Assembly (NCBI GenBank): GCA_032768795.1
Contig: CP136491.1
Coordinates: 930,001-994,000 of the forward strand
From: Tremella fuciformis
Taxonomy: Eukaryota; Basidiomycota; Tremellomycetes; Tremellales; Tremellaceae
Direction: 5' to 3'
DNA length: 64,000 nucleotides
Position 1 is the first letter of the stretch. Each line of letters opens with the position of its first letter. Positions 10,809-21,307 of the stretch are shown here, one piece after another. Made by a program: the position numbers and the translations under genes. A model generated the notes under the pieces. The model was not told the origin of the DNA. It made no database searches and saw only the letters and a program-made list of their open reading frames with translations.

Positions 10809-12248
10809 ATGACGGAGGCAAGATGTACAAGACAAGCCCGACAGCTAATCACGGCGGTCAGGATTGGAGAACCAATGCAAGAAGTCACGACTCGATACCC
10901 CATCGAAAAGATTGCCAAAGCAAAGGCAAGAAGAGTACTAGGCCGGCCAAGGACCACAACCATCACACCATGCCAGCGTTGTTCGACATACAGAGTGGCA
11001 TGCCGTTCCCTAACGAACAAGCCTATTCTTTGCGTCGAAACTGGCACTCAGTGTAAGAGATGTGTCGATGCTGGAGTGGTTTGCGTATTCCCTGATGAAC
11101 AATCGGGGGCAGCCCAAGTGATCGGCGAAACGACTCGGTCTCTGTCGCCTCCGGCAAGCCCCAGCACTGCCTCTTGGCACCTTCGTGATACAAACACCGG
11201 TAGTCGCGTAGACCTCTCTGTTGCGGAACAAACGCTGGAGCCGTGGCAGCTAAGTGCGTTCAATACCAGGTCCGCTCTCCACTCCGGAAGACCAGAGGGA
11301 GAGTATTCGTGCCAAGGACTCGGATCATCATACGCTCCAGGCTCTCAACAGAAACGTCATGAGGACATTGTGGACTCCCTGATTCATCCCAACAAGGATC
11401 AAGGGGACTTCACGCAGAGACGTCGCCTTTTCCGACCATCCCGCCCCCAGAGGGAATCATACGCGACCTCTCAACCCCGACGTAGCGTCGCATGCGATCG
11501 TTGCTCTCAGATGCGACTTGCTTGTCGGGACTCTTCTGGGAAGCCCTACTATCCACATGACCAAGAGTCGACCTGTGCACAATGCAAGGCCTCCCATTCG
11601 GCCTGTGCGTATGCAAATCCGAGGGTAAAGGTCCAAGGCACAGAGACATGGAAGATCTTGGCATGTGATGACTGCTACTTGCGGAACCGCACATGCATAT
11701 CGATGAGAAGTCGGATTGTCAGTCGCTCAATATATCCGTGTGCCGCGTGTTCTTATGATGAAGACCCGAAGAAAAGTCAAACGTGCGGGGTTGGTGAGTG
11801 GCGATCGCGATCGACCGACTTGATGCCACCAAGGCACAACCTCGTGTCAGAACAGGCCAAGACTGGGGCCGAGCCCGATCGGGAGGCGAACCAGCTCGAA
11901 ACCCCGCTACGGGATATACGGTCAGTGACAGGTCCCATCCTGCCCGTCCGAGCTGGAGCCGAAAGTACGGATGCACTGCTGCCGAGCTTCTCGCATGACA
12001 GAGAGCGACCAGGCATCGGCTTTCATTCGGCGGATCCTCGTGTCTGGCAACGAGATGAAAGCTTTTCCAGCGACGTATATGGTGCGCAATGGGGAGCTGG
12101 AAGGTTGTCTTTTCATGACCAATCACAGCTCAGCGACGCGCCAGGGGCGAGTGTGTCGGGATCATCGGTGCAATGGACAGACACCCAGAATTCCTGTCCT
12201 TCGCATTTGGTTCCGAGCTATGATCCGGTGCTCTGGTACTGGTTGTGA
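10809..12248 (+). CDS. Zinc-cluster array protein 3: three tandem cysteine modules
   Basis: The frame is open from 10719, but the first ATG is at 10809, giving about 479 aa. Module 1 is CQRCSTYRVAC-X16-CKRCVDAGVVC, with an extra Cys in the loop. Module 2 is CDRCSQMRLAC-X16-CAQCKASHSAC, with the YYPHD insertion. Module 3 is CDDCYLRNRTC-X14-CAACSYDEDPKKSQTC, an unusual CX2CX6CX14CX2CX11C arrangement. Modules 2 and 3 and their linker (VKVQGTETW) are clearly homologous to the gene at 7308-8356, so the two are duplicates. The first module sits about 135 residues before the second. The remainder is low-complexity with no MHR domain. Probably a nuclear zinc-cluster protein; its target is unknown. 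Confidence 0.75.
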   Translation: MTEARCTRQARQLITAVRIGEPMQEVTTRYPIEKIAKAKARRVLGRPRTTTITPCQRCSTYRVACRSLTNKPILCVETGTQCKRCVDAGVVCVFPDEQSGAAQVIGETTRSLSPPASPSTASWHLRDTNTGSRVDLSVAEQTLEPWQLSAFNTRSALHSGRPEGEYSCQGLGSSYAPGSQQKRHEDIVDSLIHPNKDQGDFTQRRRLFRPSRPQRESYATSQPRRSVACDRCSQMRLACRDSSGKPYYPHDQESTCAQCKASHSACAYANPRVKVQGTETWKILACDDCYLRNRTCISMRSRIVSRSIYPCAACSYDEDPKKSQTCGVGEWRSRSTDLMPPRHNLVSEQAKTGAEPDREANQLETPLRDIRSVTGPILPVRAGAESTDALLPSFSHDRERPGIGFHSADPRVWQRDESFSSDVYGAQWGAGRLSFHDQSQLSDAPGASVSGSSVQWTDTQNSCPSHLVPSYDPVLWYWL

Positions 12249-12818
12249 TGCAGACTCCGATAACATAGTTTGGCAGCTCCATGCCTAGCAAGGACTCATA
12301 TGAGGGCTCCGCGAGGAGTGTTCGGGAAGATTATCTTCCCTCCTAACGACATGGCGTGAGCCGTGCCAAGCACCGGATACGTACATCGGAATCTACCTCG
12401 CTTCGACTGTGCGCTCGTTGCATATGCTCAAATTCAGAGAAAGCTAACACGAGTACAGCCGTAATATGTATATCCAGGCTCTGGATTTGATGCTGAAGCT
12501 AGAAGGCTTTCACGGCGCCATTGTATTCCGAAGCCCCTTTTCACGACCCGCTCATCTGATGGCACAGCTGGAGGACGATGCTTTTCGTGCTTTGCACATC
12601 ATCATATGCACTGAATGTCGGTCAAGGCTTCTATCTGCCAGAAAGGCAAAGAGGGGATCGGCCGATGCCTGACTTGTCTCGGCGGATCGCGAAGGCTCAC
12701 CGAGACGTGTCTCAATTGAAAGAGAGGACCGAGTTAACAAGACATTAGAAGGGAAAGGGATGCACGCTGTCTTGTCGCATTTCAGCAGGGTGCTGGTCAT
12801 AGAGCTTATCTGTTGCCG
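12249..12818. other. Intergenic between array genes 3 and 4
   Basis: No supported gene. A short open frame around 12466-12672 contains CTECRSRLLSARKAKRGS, which faintly recalls the first half of a zinc cluster but lacks the second Cys pair. It could be a remnant. Confidence 0.35.
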
Positions 12819-13621
12819 ATGGATTCAACGCATCCCCTCCTGTCGACAGAGGACGGGCAGCCTCCATCCTTCGCCTGGGCTTATGGTGAACAGGTGCCCA
12901 AATGCGGCATCAATAGCCGCTGGTTTAGCACGGTTATGAACTCCGACTTCAGCACATCCCAGCCTTGGCGCACTGAATGCTCCTCCAACTGCGCTCGGCA
13001 GTCAAGTCATGATAGACAGCAGGATTTGAGATCTCTACCCGATGGCTTTCAACGATCGACTGCTCTTGCCGACATACTTTGCGGCGTGATCGGAAACCAG
13101 CCCAAGACACCCAGGTCTCGCTGCGCAACAGGTGCTTAGAGGAAACCAGGCTCCGCTGGTGTCAATGATAGTCGCTGTAGTCGATACATATCAATTGGTG
13201 ACCTATGCTCAAATGATAGCTCGTATCCCGAGTACATTTGCCATACTGCACTCGCGCCACCGGCTGACAAGGCGGCTCAATACAGTACACTAATCTCCCC
13301 CCAACGCGATCCTGGATCGCCTGTATATCATGCCGTCAAAGCAAGGTCAAATGTGACCAAGTCGTCCCCCTCTCGGAGTGTACAAGATGCGCAAGGCGAC
13401 AGACTGAATGCCTGTACGTTCAAGCCAGAGACGAGAAAAGGTTCTTTCAGGGGATAGGGTACGTGGACGCCCCTTTCGCGCGCCAGGATTTGCGATACGA
13501 GGAATGTCTCGGTGTATGGCCCTTGAGCGAGTCACATGGTCCTACCTTTCGAGACACCTTACCACCGCCCAAGGCGCACGGATCCGAAGTGGCGCGTGGG
13601 CGGGAAAAGGTCGGATTGTGA
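12819..13621 (+). CDS. Zinc-cluster array protein 4 (two exons, single Zn2Cys6)
   Basis: Exon 2 carries a canonical cluster starting at 13322: CISCRQSKVKCDQ, then CTRCARRQTEC (CX2CX6CX8CX2CX6C). It ends at a stop at 13619-13621 after a Pro/Gly-rich tail. Exon 1 is the frame starting at ATG 12819 (MDSTHPLLSTEDGQPPSF), rich in Ser and Gln like the N-termini of its neighbours. A frame-compatible intron is 13132-13271 (about 140 bases, longer than most here), so the junction is tentative. The cluster includes the basic CRQSKVKC stretch used for DNA contact. No regulatory domain follows. The layout, a long weakly conserved N-terminus then a cluster near the C-terminus, matches genes 5, 6, 7 and 8 of the array. 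Confidence 0.6.
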
Positions 13622-14321
13622 TGGCAGTACTCAGGAATGCATGTCATGGTAGCACTGATTCTCTTCAGTTACACATGCCTGAGGCCGGTCATGGCCGCAC
13701 TTGGGTCACGTATCACAGATAGTTCGCAACGAAGGCGGATCCTAGGCGCTTTTCGAGAAGGCTGGGTTTACGGACAGGAATGTTCCGAATGCAGAGGAGA
13801 TAACTCTCGCGCCTCTTTGGCTGATTGAGGTGCGCTTCGTAGCCAGAAGACTGACAAGAGGAAGCGGGAGGCTGCCTGAATTCCACATCCTTCGTGCACA
13901 CTTTCACACTTCATTCTCCCGAATGAACAGCCTTTTCGTCACCCGGAGAGGCTTTTTAGTCCGTTACCTGCCATGCTGTGAGCCTTGGTGGCTTGGTGTT
14001 GGCGATTCGAAATATGCCAAACCCCAATTTCCAATCCCCTTGCGCTGACAGGCTATTACTATCAAAGACGAAACGTGTACAGCGATACGACAATGTCGAC
14101 ACCCTTTGAGGAATCCACCGCTGCCTTCTTCGTTTGGGCGAAACACGAACTCCCAGCTGGCCAGGCTGGGGGAGGGAAGAAGAACCGAAATGGTCAAAAG
14201 GAGGCTGCACTAGAGTACATACAGGGACACCAGTCCAGGCTTTTTCGTCGCATTCTGCACCGTCCCCTCCCCCACCTGTCCTTCCCCTGGATTAATCTGG
14301 TTTCGCACTCTTCCGATCCCC
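13622..14321. other. Intergenic with a block repeated after the next gene
   Basis: No gene supported. Bases about 13715-13850 resemble about 15250-15380, for example CTTTTCGAGAAGGCTGGG versus CCTTTCAAGAAGGCTGGT, followed by matching GCTGA-T/C-T-G/A-AGGT segments. This indicates a local tandem duplication that produced genes 5 and 6. Confidence 0.45.
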
Positions 14322-15035
14322 ATGAACTTATCACAGTTGCTTCTACCGGCAGAGGGCACTGAGCCTGCAGGGGCGGCCACTTCGTCAGCCTTTGACGCAC
14401 ATGGGAATGACAGAGCGGGCTTTGACGGGTGGTTGTGCCCGCTCGCGAGACCCGGCCCCGTTTCGTATGTGCCCTCCCAGGATAAGCACAGCACTTGTTC
14501 TACTGCGCGGTCAAACGACGACAGACTGGCTTCATACAACTTCACCGCGATCCCTCAGCCTCCTTCTGTCTGTGTCGCAGACAGTGCGGCGAACGTTAAT
14601 GCTACCTGCCCTCAGACACATAACTATTCATGCTTCAACTCTATTGGTCGATCTTCCGGCGCCAATGTTTCCTATGACTACGGCCCACATCAGGACGAAA
14701 ACTTTGGCAACCACCTGGCGAAGGACTCCACAGACTGCTTTGGCATCACGGTAGCAGACAGATCCGAAGAAGCCGCCGGGACCACTTCCGTCCGCCGACG
14801 TCGAGTGCCTGTTGCTTGCATATCATGCCGAAGACTTAAGACCAGATGTGAGCAACGGGAAGTTGGTGCTCGATGCGAATCATGCACAAAACGAAATATC
14901 GAATGCAAAATTGCACCTGTCACCGATGCGGTGACATTCGATATCTCCCTGAGCGCTCTCAGTGATCTGCCATCTAGAGGCGCTCTCAAGGTCTTCGGCG
15001 AGGGGGAGTCACAAAACTCGACCCTCGGATCATGA
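14322..15035 (+). CDS. Zinc-cluster array protein 5 (single Zn2Cys6)
   Basis: An uninterrupted 237-aa ORF from ATG 14322. Residues 1-155 are polar and low in similarity to known domains. RRRR at 158-161 precedes the cluster C166-X2-C169-X6-C176-X8-C185-X2-C188-X6-C195 (CISCRRLKTRC and CESCTKRNIEC), with the basic residues expected for DNA contact. The tail of about 40 residues ends without an MHR domain, so the protein is only about a third of the length of a typical fungal zinc-cluster activator. Either it acts by competing for sites, or it needs a partner for activation; this is inference. It shares the first four residues, MNLSQ-like, with the array gene at 8865, which may be chance. Confidence 0.8.
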   Translation: MNLSQLLLPAEGTEPAGAATSSAFDAHGNDRAGFDGWLCPLARPGPVSYVPSQDKHSTCSTARSNDDRLASYNFTAIPQPPSVCVADSAANVNATCPQTHNYSCFNSIGRSSGANVSYDYGPHQDENFGNHLAKDSTDCFGITVADRSEEAAGTTSVRRRRVPVACISCRRLKTRCEQREVGARCESCTKRNIECKIAPVTDAVTFDISLSALSDLPSRGALKVFGEGESQNSTLGS

Positions 15036-15496
15036 GTGAGATCAAGCCCTTTCTGTCCCGACAGCATTCGGGAGCGCCACCGCGTGTCGTCAGCCATTTG
15101 GTCCCAGCAGCATCTGATGTTTAGAGCCCACTCGAGATGCAATACATAGACTCGTCTGATACTTAGGTATTATGCACTCGCTCATGCGACCTTCGTGCAC
15201 GACATGCTAGGGGAGAATTCCGCTATCAACCATCGCACTTTTCTGGCTTGCGTCTGCCGAAGGGGAAAACTAGAGGCCTTTCAAGAAGGCTGGTGGATAC
15301 ATCGGTTGGGAATGCTCGAGAACCCAGCTGAACGATTCTCGCATTCGCTTCGCTGACTAAGGTTGTTCGTGGTGAAAAGGACGCGAGTGCTTGCTCCTTC
15401 GACACTCCCTTACTGCTCAAACTCCAGCATTCCACCAGGATTGCTACGGGCGAATCATTCAAAGTACGCCGAGAAGCAGAGTCCGTTAAGTGGTAT
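15036..15496. other. Intergenic with second copy of the array spacer repeat
   Basis: No gene supported. It contains the second copy (about 15250-15380) of the spacer block seen at 13715-13850. Confidence 0.45.
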
Positions 15497-16183
15497 ATGT
15501 GCCGCAAAATGTCTAACGACGCACCAGAAAACCACAGCAGCGCATCCATGCTCGCATCGTGCCTCCCTACTGCCACTGACGGTAGCAACCTGGAAGCATG
15601 GGATTGGCGGCAATCTGGTCGTATGACGACCGCGTTTCATGAGGATGCCCCCTATAGCGCGCCTGCATCAACGTCTGGGGAAGAATTTACCGACTGCTTG
15701 CACATGCTCGAGATCCCCGATATACTCAGCCTTCCGGCCCCTGACACCGAGCACAACCTATCGCCTGACCACATGACGACTGAGACTAGTTTCGGGGCCC
15801 AACTTGATCATCGTCCCGAGCGGTCTTCGCATAGCAGTCACCTTACGGGCAAAGATGCATGTGCCAGATGCCGTGTCCTTAAAACACATTGCATAAGCGG
15901 TGAAGGTAGCAAGAGCTGCAATCCTTGTCGGAAGGCGAAGGCACGATGCGACCGTTCCGGCGCGGGCGGGCTTGCAAAGAGGAAGAAGGGGAAGTCGATC
16001 ACACGTAGCGTCCCCAACACTCTCATGCTCTCCCTGGTCAGTTCGACTGGACGAGTGAACTCGATCTATACCGATGGTACGCACGAATATGTGGTGAGAT
16101 GTATAGGAACTAGAGGTGACCTCACCGAGCCTGTCGCCGACTCACGTCAAACCGGCTCCGCTTGCAAGCCTGACGCTCCCTGA
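15497..16183 (+). CDS. Zinc-cluster array protein 6 (single Zn2Cys6)
   Basis: An uninterrupted ORF of 228 aa; ATG at 15497 or 15509. Residues 1-118 are Ser/Pro/His-rich. The cluster is C122-X2-C125-X6-C132-X8-C141-X2-C144-X6-C151 (CARCRVLKTHC and CNPCRKAKARC). It is followed by LAKRKKGKS, a likely nuclear localisation signal, and a 65-residue tail without recognisable domains. The spacing is the same as in array proteins 4 and 5, and the preceding spacer is duplicated, so 5 and 6 probably arose by tandem duplication. It is the last zinc-cluster gene before the MFS transporter. Confidence 0.8.
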   Translation: MCRKMSNDAPENHSSASMLASCLPTATDGSNLEAWDWRQSGRMTTAFHEDAPYSAPASTSGEEFTDCLHMLEIPDILSLPAPDTEHNLSPDHMTTETSFGAQLDHRPERSSHSSHLTGKDACARCRVLKTHCISGEGSKSCNPCRKAKARCDRSGAGGLAKRKKGKSITRSVPNTLMLSLVSSTGRVNSIYTDGTHEYVVRCIGTRGDLTEPVADSRQTGSACKPDAP

Positions 16184-16503
16184 AGTGACCAGCTGAAGCA
16201 TACGTGGACTACGAGTACCCCTCTCAACTGGGGGTAAAGACCGCTGGAGCCGGGTTAGGATCTGATTCTCTCGGCGAGGCGTAAAGCCAGCCCCCCGGAA
16301 ACGGCGACGGCGGTTAACTTTGTGCCTGATGACAACATGAAGAACAACTTTACTACTTCCCGCTAGCGAGACCATGTCTCGTGATGGTGTCATATGATCT
16401 CTTATCGCCAAATCAGCTTCTGGCCTATGCGAGCAATCAGACCTTTTATGCATCTTCTTGTCATCATCTCTCGGTCTTCTTGTCTCGCTGTGAACATCCG
16501 AAA
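16184..16503. other. Intergenic, MFS promoter
   Basis: No gene seen. The stretch separates array gene 6 from the transporter and should hold the transporter promoter. No individual site is clear. Confidence 0.4.
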
Positions 16504-18194
16504 ATGAGCGAGAAGAGTCCGCGTGACGGCGTCAAGTCGATAGGGGGCGACACCCACCTTGAGCTTGTGACGGGTGTGGACGAGGATGCCGCGATCGACG
16601 GGGTAGATCCTGTATACGCCGCCAAGGCGAGAGTCTTGAACCGTGCCGTGAGTCCCTCCCCTGTCCCCCTCGTCTGAGCTGTGGGTTGATGATCACAGAT
16701 CCAGGAGATAGGAATGGGCAAGTACCAATGGCAGTTGTTCATTGTCATTGGCTTCGGCTGGGCTCAAGACAACCTCTGGCCCATCGTGACATCCCTTCTC
16801 CTGTCTCCGATCGCCAACGAGTTCCACCCAAAGTACTCGGCCCTCCTCACGCTCGCACAGAATATCGGTCTCCTCGCTGGTGCCATCTTCTGGGGTTTCG
16901 GTTGCGACGTCTTCGGCAGAAGATGGGGATTCAACCTGACCATCGGTGTCACGTCGATCTTTGGCATGATCGCCGCTTCCGCGCCCAACTTTGCGGCCAT
17001 TGGTGTTTTCGACGCCTTGTGGTCTTTCGGCGTCGGCGGTAATCTCCCGGTCGACAGCGCAATTTTCCTCGAGTTCCTGCCTCGGAGCCATCAGTATCTC
17101 CTCACCATTCTATCGATATTCTGGGCATTCGCTCAGCTCATAGCGACCTTGATAGCCTGGCCCCTTCTCGGGAATCTCACCTGCCAGGAGAACACGGTCT
17201 GCACTCGAAGCGAGAATATGGGCTGGAGGTACTTTGTGATCACGATGGGCGGGCTTGCCCTCGTCATGTTCCTGTGCCGTTTTGTCTTCTTCTCGATCTA
17301 CGAGTCACCAAAGTACTACATGGGCAAGGGCAAGGACGACGAGGCCGTCCGCATTGTGCACGAGGTCGCCAGGCGGAACGGGAAGGACACAAATCTGACT
17401 GTCGACGACCTCAAGGCCTGCGAGCGCCCTGGTCAAGGCCCACCCACCCGAACGGACGCGACCGCCGCAATCAAGAGGCGGCTGGAGAAGCTGAGCCTGA
17501 AGCATGTCAAGGCGCTTTTCGCCACGAGGAAACTCGCATATAGCACCTCTCTGATCATGACCGTGTGGGCTTTCATCGGGCTTGCCTTTCCACTCTATGT
17601 GCGTCCACCGTAGCGGGCGGGAACACGGCTCACCAACGTAGAACGCGTTCATTCCCTACACACTTGCCATTCGAGGTGCCCAATTCGGCGACTCTTCCAC
17701 TTACATCACGTATCGCAACTCGTGCATCATCGCCGTGCTAGGGGTTCCAGGCGCCATGCTGGGAGGTCTCCTCGTCGAGATCAGGGGGTTCGGACGAAAG
17801 GGAACACTGTCGACTTCGACCATCCTCACCGGGGTTTTCATCTACGGTAGCACCACGGCTAAAACGAGCAAACAGCTTCTGGCATGGGACTGCGTCTACT
17901 CTTTCTTCTCCAACGTAATGTATGCGGTCCTTTACGCTTACACGCCCGAGATCTTCCCCACCAAAGACCGAGGGACCGGCAACGCCCTGACCGCCACCGC
18001 AAACAGAGTGTTCGGTATCATGGGTGGGTGCGACGGCAGTCCGGTGTACTCGCTGATGTAAAGCACCCATCATTGCTATGTTCGCAAATCTGGAAACTTC
18101 AGCACCGGTCTACACAAGCGGAGCACTGTTCATCGCGGCAGGCCTCATCGTCCTCATCCTGCCATACGAATCTCGGGGGAAGGCGTCCTTGTAA
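16504..18194 (+). CDS. MFS transporter, SV2/organic-anion or sugar type
   Basis: Four exons, 16504-16647, 16699-17598, 17642-18023 and 18064-18194, join in frame to give 518 aa. Splice sites are gtgagt/cacag, gtgcgt/cgtag and gtgggt/aaag. After a hydrophilic N-terminus come membrane segments including WQLFIVIGFGWAQDNLWP and NIGLLAGAIFWGFGCDVFGR. The loop 2-3 MFS signature is GFGCDVFGRR. A central loop follows (YESPKYYMGKGKDDEAV), then NAFIPYTLAIRGAQFGDSST and final helices with LPYESRGKASL at the C-terminus. The pattern PKYYxxKGKDDEAV is typical of fungal SVOP-like transporters. The substrate cannot be read from sequence. It is the only transporter inside the zinc-cluster array and on the same strand, so a regulator-transporter relationship is possible but unproven. 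Confidence 0.9.
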
Positions 18195-18382
18195 AAAGTC
18201 CACGTCAGGACACACCTTTGTAACGAGTTGCCTGTCTTTGCAATGGGGCGGTGCTCAGACAAGCTGACGGGGAGCGCGTCTTCACTGACTGGGTCACCTG
18301 TCCTTTCTCAGTCACTCCATTCACCTATGACGCATTTAAGCGAGCCCCACTTGGAAAGGCCTTCCGCTGCCTTCGCTCTCAC

Positions 18383-18994
18383 ATGCTGAACAAGACCTCT
18401 GAAATACTTCTGACTGACTCACGGGCAAATCACCGCAGATCCGTGATGCTCAACGATGCCAATGCTCCAGTACTCGACACACACTCAACAGAATTGACGA
18501 TGGGCAAATCCGTGGTTCTACCGATGAAGACAGTCGTCAATGGGTTTACCGAACGAGGGGGCATCTCTCCAAGTCAAGGCGAAAGCTGGCAGCGCAACGT
18601 ATACGCACCGAGATGGGAAGTCTGTCTGGGCTCGTTCAAGGAATCTGACACAGTCAGGATGCCAGCATGGTGGAGTGACACCACAGGGACTTTGATGTCC
18701 AAGTCTCTTGATCACGCTGTAGACTTCGACTGTTCGGCCGCATTCATCGAAGATGCCAAGCGTTCACCTGCCATACTCGACCAGGTGACACAATCGCCAC
18801 AGACGTTAATTCGAACGGCTCCCAACCACGAGGAAGAACGCCTACAGGCAGGAGTCGGTAAGCCTGCCGCAGGGGAGGTCTGCCTTTTGCCCGAAATGCA
18901 ATGGGAAGGCCCTGGGCTGGTCGTAGGCGTTAGTCAGCCGCTTCAACACACACAGGTCTGTGGGCCATACTGGTCCACTGGCATCTGTTTGTAA
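18383..18994 (+). CDS. Hypothetical ORF within the zinc-cluster array
   Basis: The frame is open from 18251 with the first ATG at 18383, giving 203 aa. The composition (Ser/Thr/Asp-rich, no domain) resembles the N-terminal halves of neighbouring array proteins. However, the C-terminal part (EVCLLPEMQWEG...VCGPYWSTGIC) does not form a Zn2Cys6 motif in any frame. It could be a decayed array member, a first exon of an unrecognised gene, or a chance ORF. Confidence 0.3.
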   Translation: MLNKTSEILLTDSRANHRRSVMLNDANAPVLDTHSTELTMGKSVVLPMKTVVNGFTERGGISPSQGESWQRNVYAPRWEVCLGSFKESDTVRMPAWWSDTTGTLMSKSLDHAVDFDCSAAFIEDAKRSPAILDQVTQSPQTLIRTAPNHEEERLQAGVGKPAAGEVCLLPEMQWEGPGLVVGVSQPLQHTQVCGPYWSTGICL

Positions 18995-19609
18995 CGAATA
19001 ATTCCCCTTCTTCGTTCGAATGTTTTTCTGAACACTGAGCGATCACGACCTTAAGTTCAATGTCTTCTCGGCGCTTTGCTCCATCGCTAGATGTAGGAGT
19101 CGGGCTTAGTAGCTAAGCCGGACCACTGAGAATGAATCTCCATATGAGCAGCGAAGCATTCCAGCAGAGCCGGACGCACACCAGACATGGTGAGTCGGGC
19201 GACGGTCCATTTCTGGCGCTCTGTTTTGACCTGCGCTCTGTCAAGCGCTCTGCTTGATCTCAAAACCCACATCGACACATATGTTTCTTGATTCCTCGAC
19301 TGTCGCGCGTTCCATCCAGCAGGATGCTCGCCTTCGGGCTGCTGCGTGGGATCGACGAATTCGAAATAATCCATGAAGGGAGGCACTTTGCTCCTTTCTC
19401 ACCTGCCTCTCGCTCTCGAACCCTCTTTCCCGCTTGCAGCGGGTTTGCCAGGTGAGCACCCACATACAATTCAAGTCGCATTGCGAGTTGCATGGCCATC
19501 AGACTTCCAGATTTTTGAAGCTAAAGTAGGCAACGACGGGCACTACAAAGTTCCCTCGGAGTGATCAAACTGAGCAGCGTCTGAAGATCAAATTGGGCAC
19601 GTAGTCAAC
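18995..19609. other. Intergenic
   Basis: Several short overlapping ORFs occur on both strands, but none has splice sites or motifs that support a gene. Confidence 0.4.
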
Positions 19610-20533
19610 ATGGACAATCGGGTCAATGAACAGTGCATCTACGGAACAAGTGGGACCTACAGTCGTGAGCAAGGGCAAGATATTGCAATTACCACTCCGA
19701 CTGAGTATCCGGAAATGAGTAGCGGAACAGCTTACGCAGGATCGTTGGTGCCGATAGACATGGCCCAGTACGGTGCTTTTGACCAACAAAATGTTCTTGA
19801 TACCTCTCTAGGTGCCGCGGGCCCCATCACCTTTTCCGTCGACGCAGCAGCCATTGACGTTGAGCAATTTGGTGAAATCTTACGGGCGACATGGGACCAA
19901 TTCGCGCCGACCGCAACTGACCAGCGTCAAGCGCACGGAATCGGGTAGGGGAGTCCTCGCTTTGGAAACGCAGATGATGGGACCTGGCTCTCTGGCCCGA
20001 TGCAAATCGCACCTGATCTCGCCCTGATGCCCCAACCGAACGTTTGCAATCACGTTGCCCAAGCTTTTGAAGGAATGCCAGGGCAGTTTTTGTCGGACGC
20101 AGGGGCCGAAACAAGTCTGCTGCCCTTGTCCGCAGACCAAACATGCGTGCCAGAGACTTACCCGAATGCCACAGCCTTCGGCGGGTCGACCTGGCAACAA
20201 GACACAAGCGTCCCCGGCAGTCAGGCGATATCGAACTTGGAGAGCAGCACTGATGCCTCTCAGCTGAAGCCGGTTAAAAGGCTTCGACGAGCTTGTAGCA
20301 GTTGCAATACACGAAAGGTCAAATGTGACCAACAGCGGCCGATGTGTGCTAGTTGCATGACGCATGGGCACGAATGTTTCTATCAGACGCCTCCTGAAGC
20401 TACCGTCAGTAAGCGATCACAGAAGAAACGGGATCGCCAACAAAACAAGCGCTTGGGCTCGGCTGGATCGGAACCTTCGATGGCAATCGAAGTCCAATCG
20501 CGATCATCAAGCCGAACCTCATTCACGTCGTGA
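19610..20533 (+). CDS. Zinc-cluster array protein 7 (canonical Zn2Cys6)
   Basis: Exon 1, 19610-19925, and exon 2, 19974-20533, are joined by a frame-compatible 48-base intron (gtcaag donor, acgcag acceptor), giving 291 aa. The N-terminal 200 residues are polar and contain acidic/hydrophobic patches (DVEQFGEILRATWDQF). The cluster reads CSSCNTRKVKC, DQQRP, MCASCMTHGHEC. Its spacing, CX2CX6CX6CX2CX6C, is the textbook form, including the Pro in loop 2. A strongly basic segment, KRSQKKRDRQQNKR, follows and could be a nuclear localisation signal. The protein ends about 45 residues later without an MHR domain. The donor choice is the weakest part of the model. Confidence 0.75.
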
Positions 20534-21307
20534 GACCTGTTTTCATGCGCCTTGCCATCTTTGACTTGCTGATGTTATTCCCCGTCCTCGTCGTAAGAGA
20601 TGGTCCAAGAGCATATACCCCAAATTGGTGAGGCGCTCTGCTATACAAAGGTCGAGATTATGAATTCTGTACATATTTATCGTGTCTGCAAAGGCCTATG
20701 CGCCGCCATAGCCTCATATCATTCTTGCCCCTCCCATCATCATGCCCAAAGAGGCAAGTCTCGCCGTCTCTATGAGGCGACTGTGGTCCAACACACATTC
20801 ACGACCAGAGTAACGTGTCTCGGTCGCAACTTCCCACGAGGTACAATACTCACAGGTCGGCTGGCTGATCTCGAGTCCCATTGTTATGTAGTCGTCTCTG
20901 TAACACACCACCATATCCTGATGACTCTCATCGTGGCTCTGAGGAGATATGCACTCCTCGTTGTGTTACCCCTCCCCGCTGTACTTCGCACGGACCAATT
21001 TATGCGATCTCATCTTTACACCCATCAGCTGAAGCGCCAAATTCAGGGTATGTGAATGACTGCATTGCAAGCTATCCATCGCTTCCAGCGGACCAGCGCC
21101 CTCTAAACGCGCAGAGCGAGTTTTTCTGTCCGGTGCAGCTAAGCGAGACTAGATGCAGCAGTTCGAGGCAGCGACTTTTCCTTTCACTTTGCAGCCTTTG
21201 TTAGTCCATTGTGCCGTTGTGTAAGTCCGAATCGTCTGGATGCCTGTTACTGTTCTTGCCTAAACAATACGCAGTCGCAGCATCAGCGTGACACGGAGAG
21301 CACAACG
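20534..21307. other. Intergenic
   Basis: No supported gene. The long frame at 20600-21055 has no recognisable motif and starts at an ATG with no supporting context. A leader intron for the next gene is possible. Confidence 0.4.

Noticed and set aside
12466..12672. ORF with CTECRSRLL resembling half a zinc cluster
   Set aside because: Second half-cluster missing and no supporting splice sites.
18251..18994. Possible ninth zinc-cluster gene
   Set aside because: No frame or frame-compatible splice gives a Zn2Cys6 pattern; kept only as a low-confidence hypothetical ORF.
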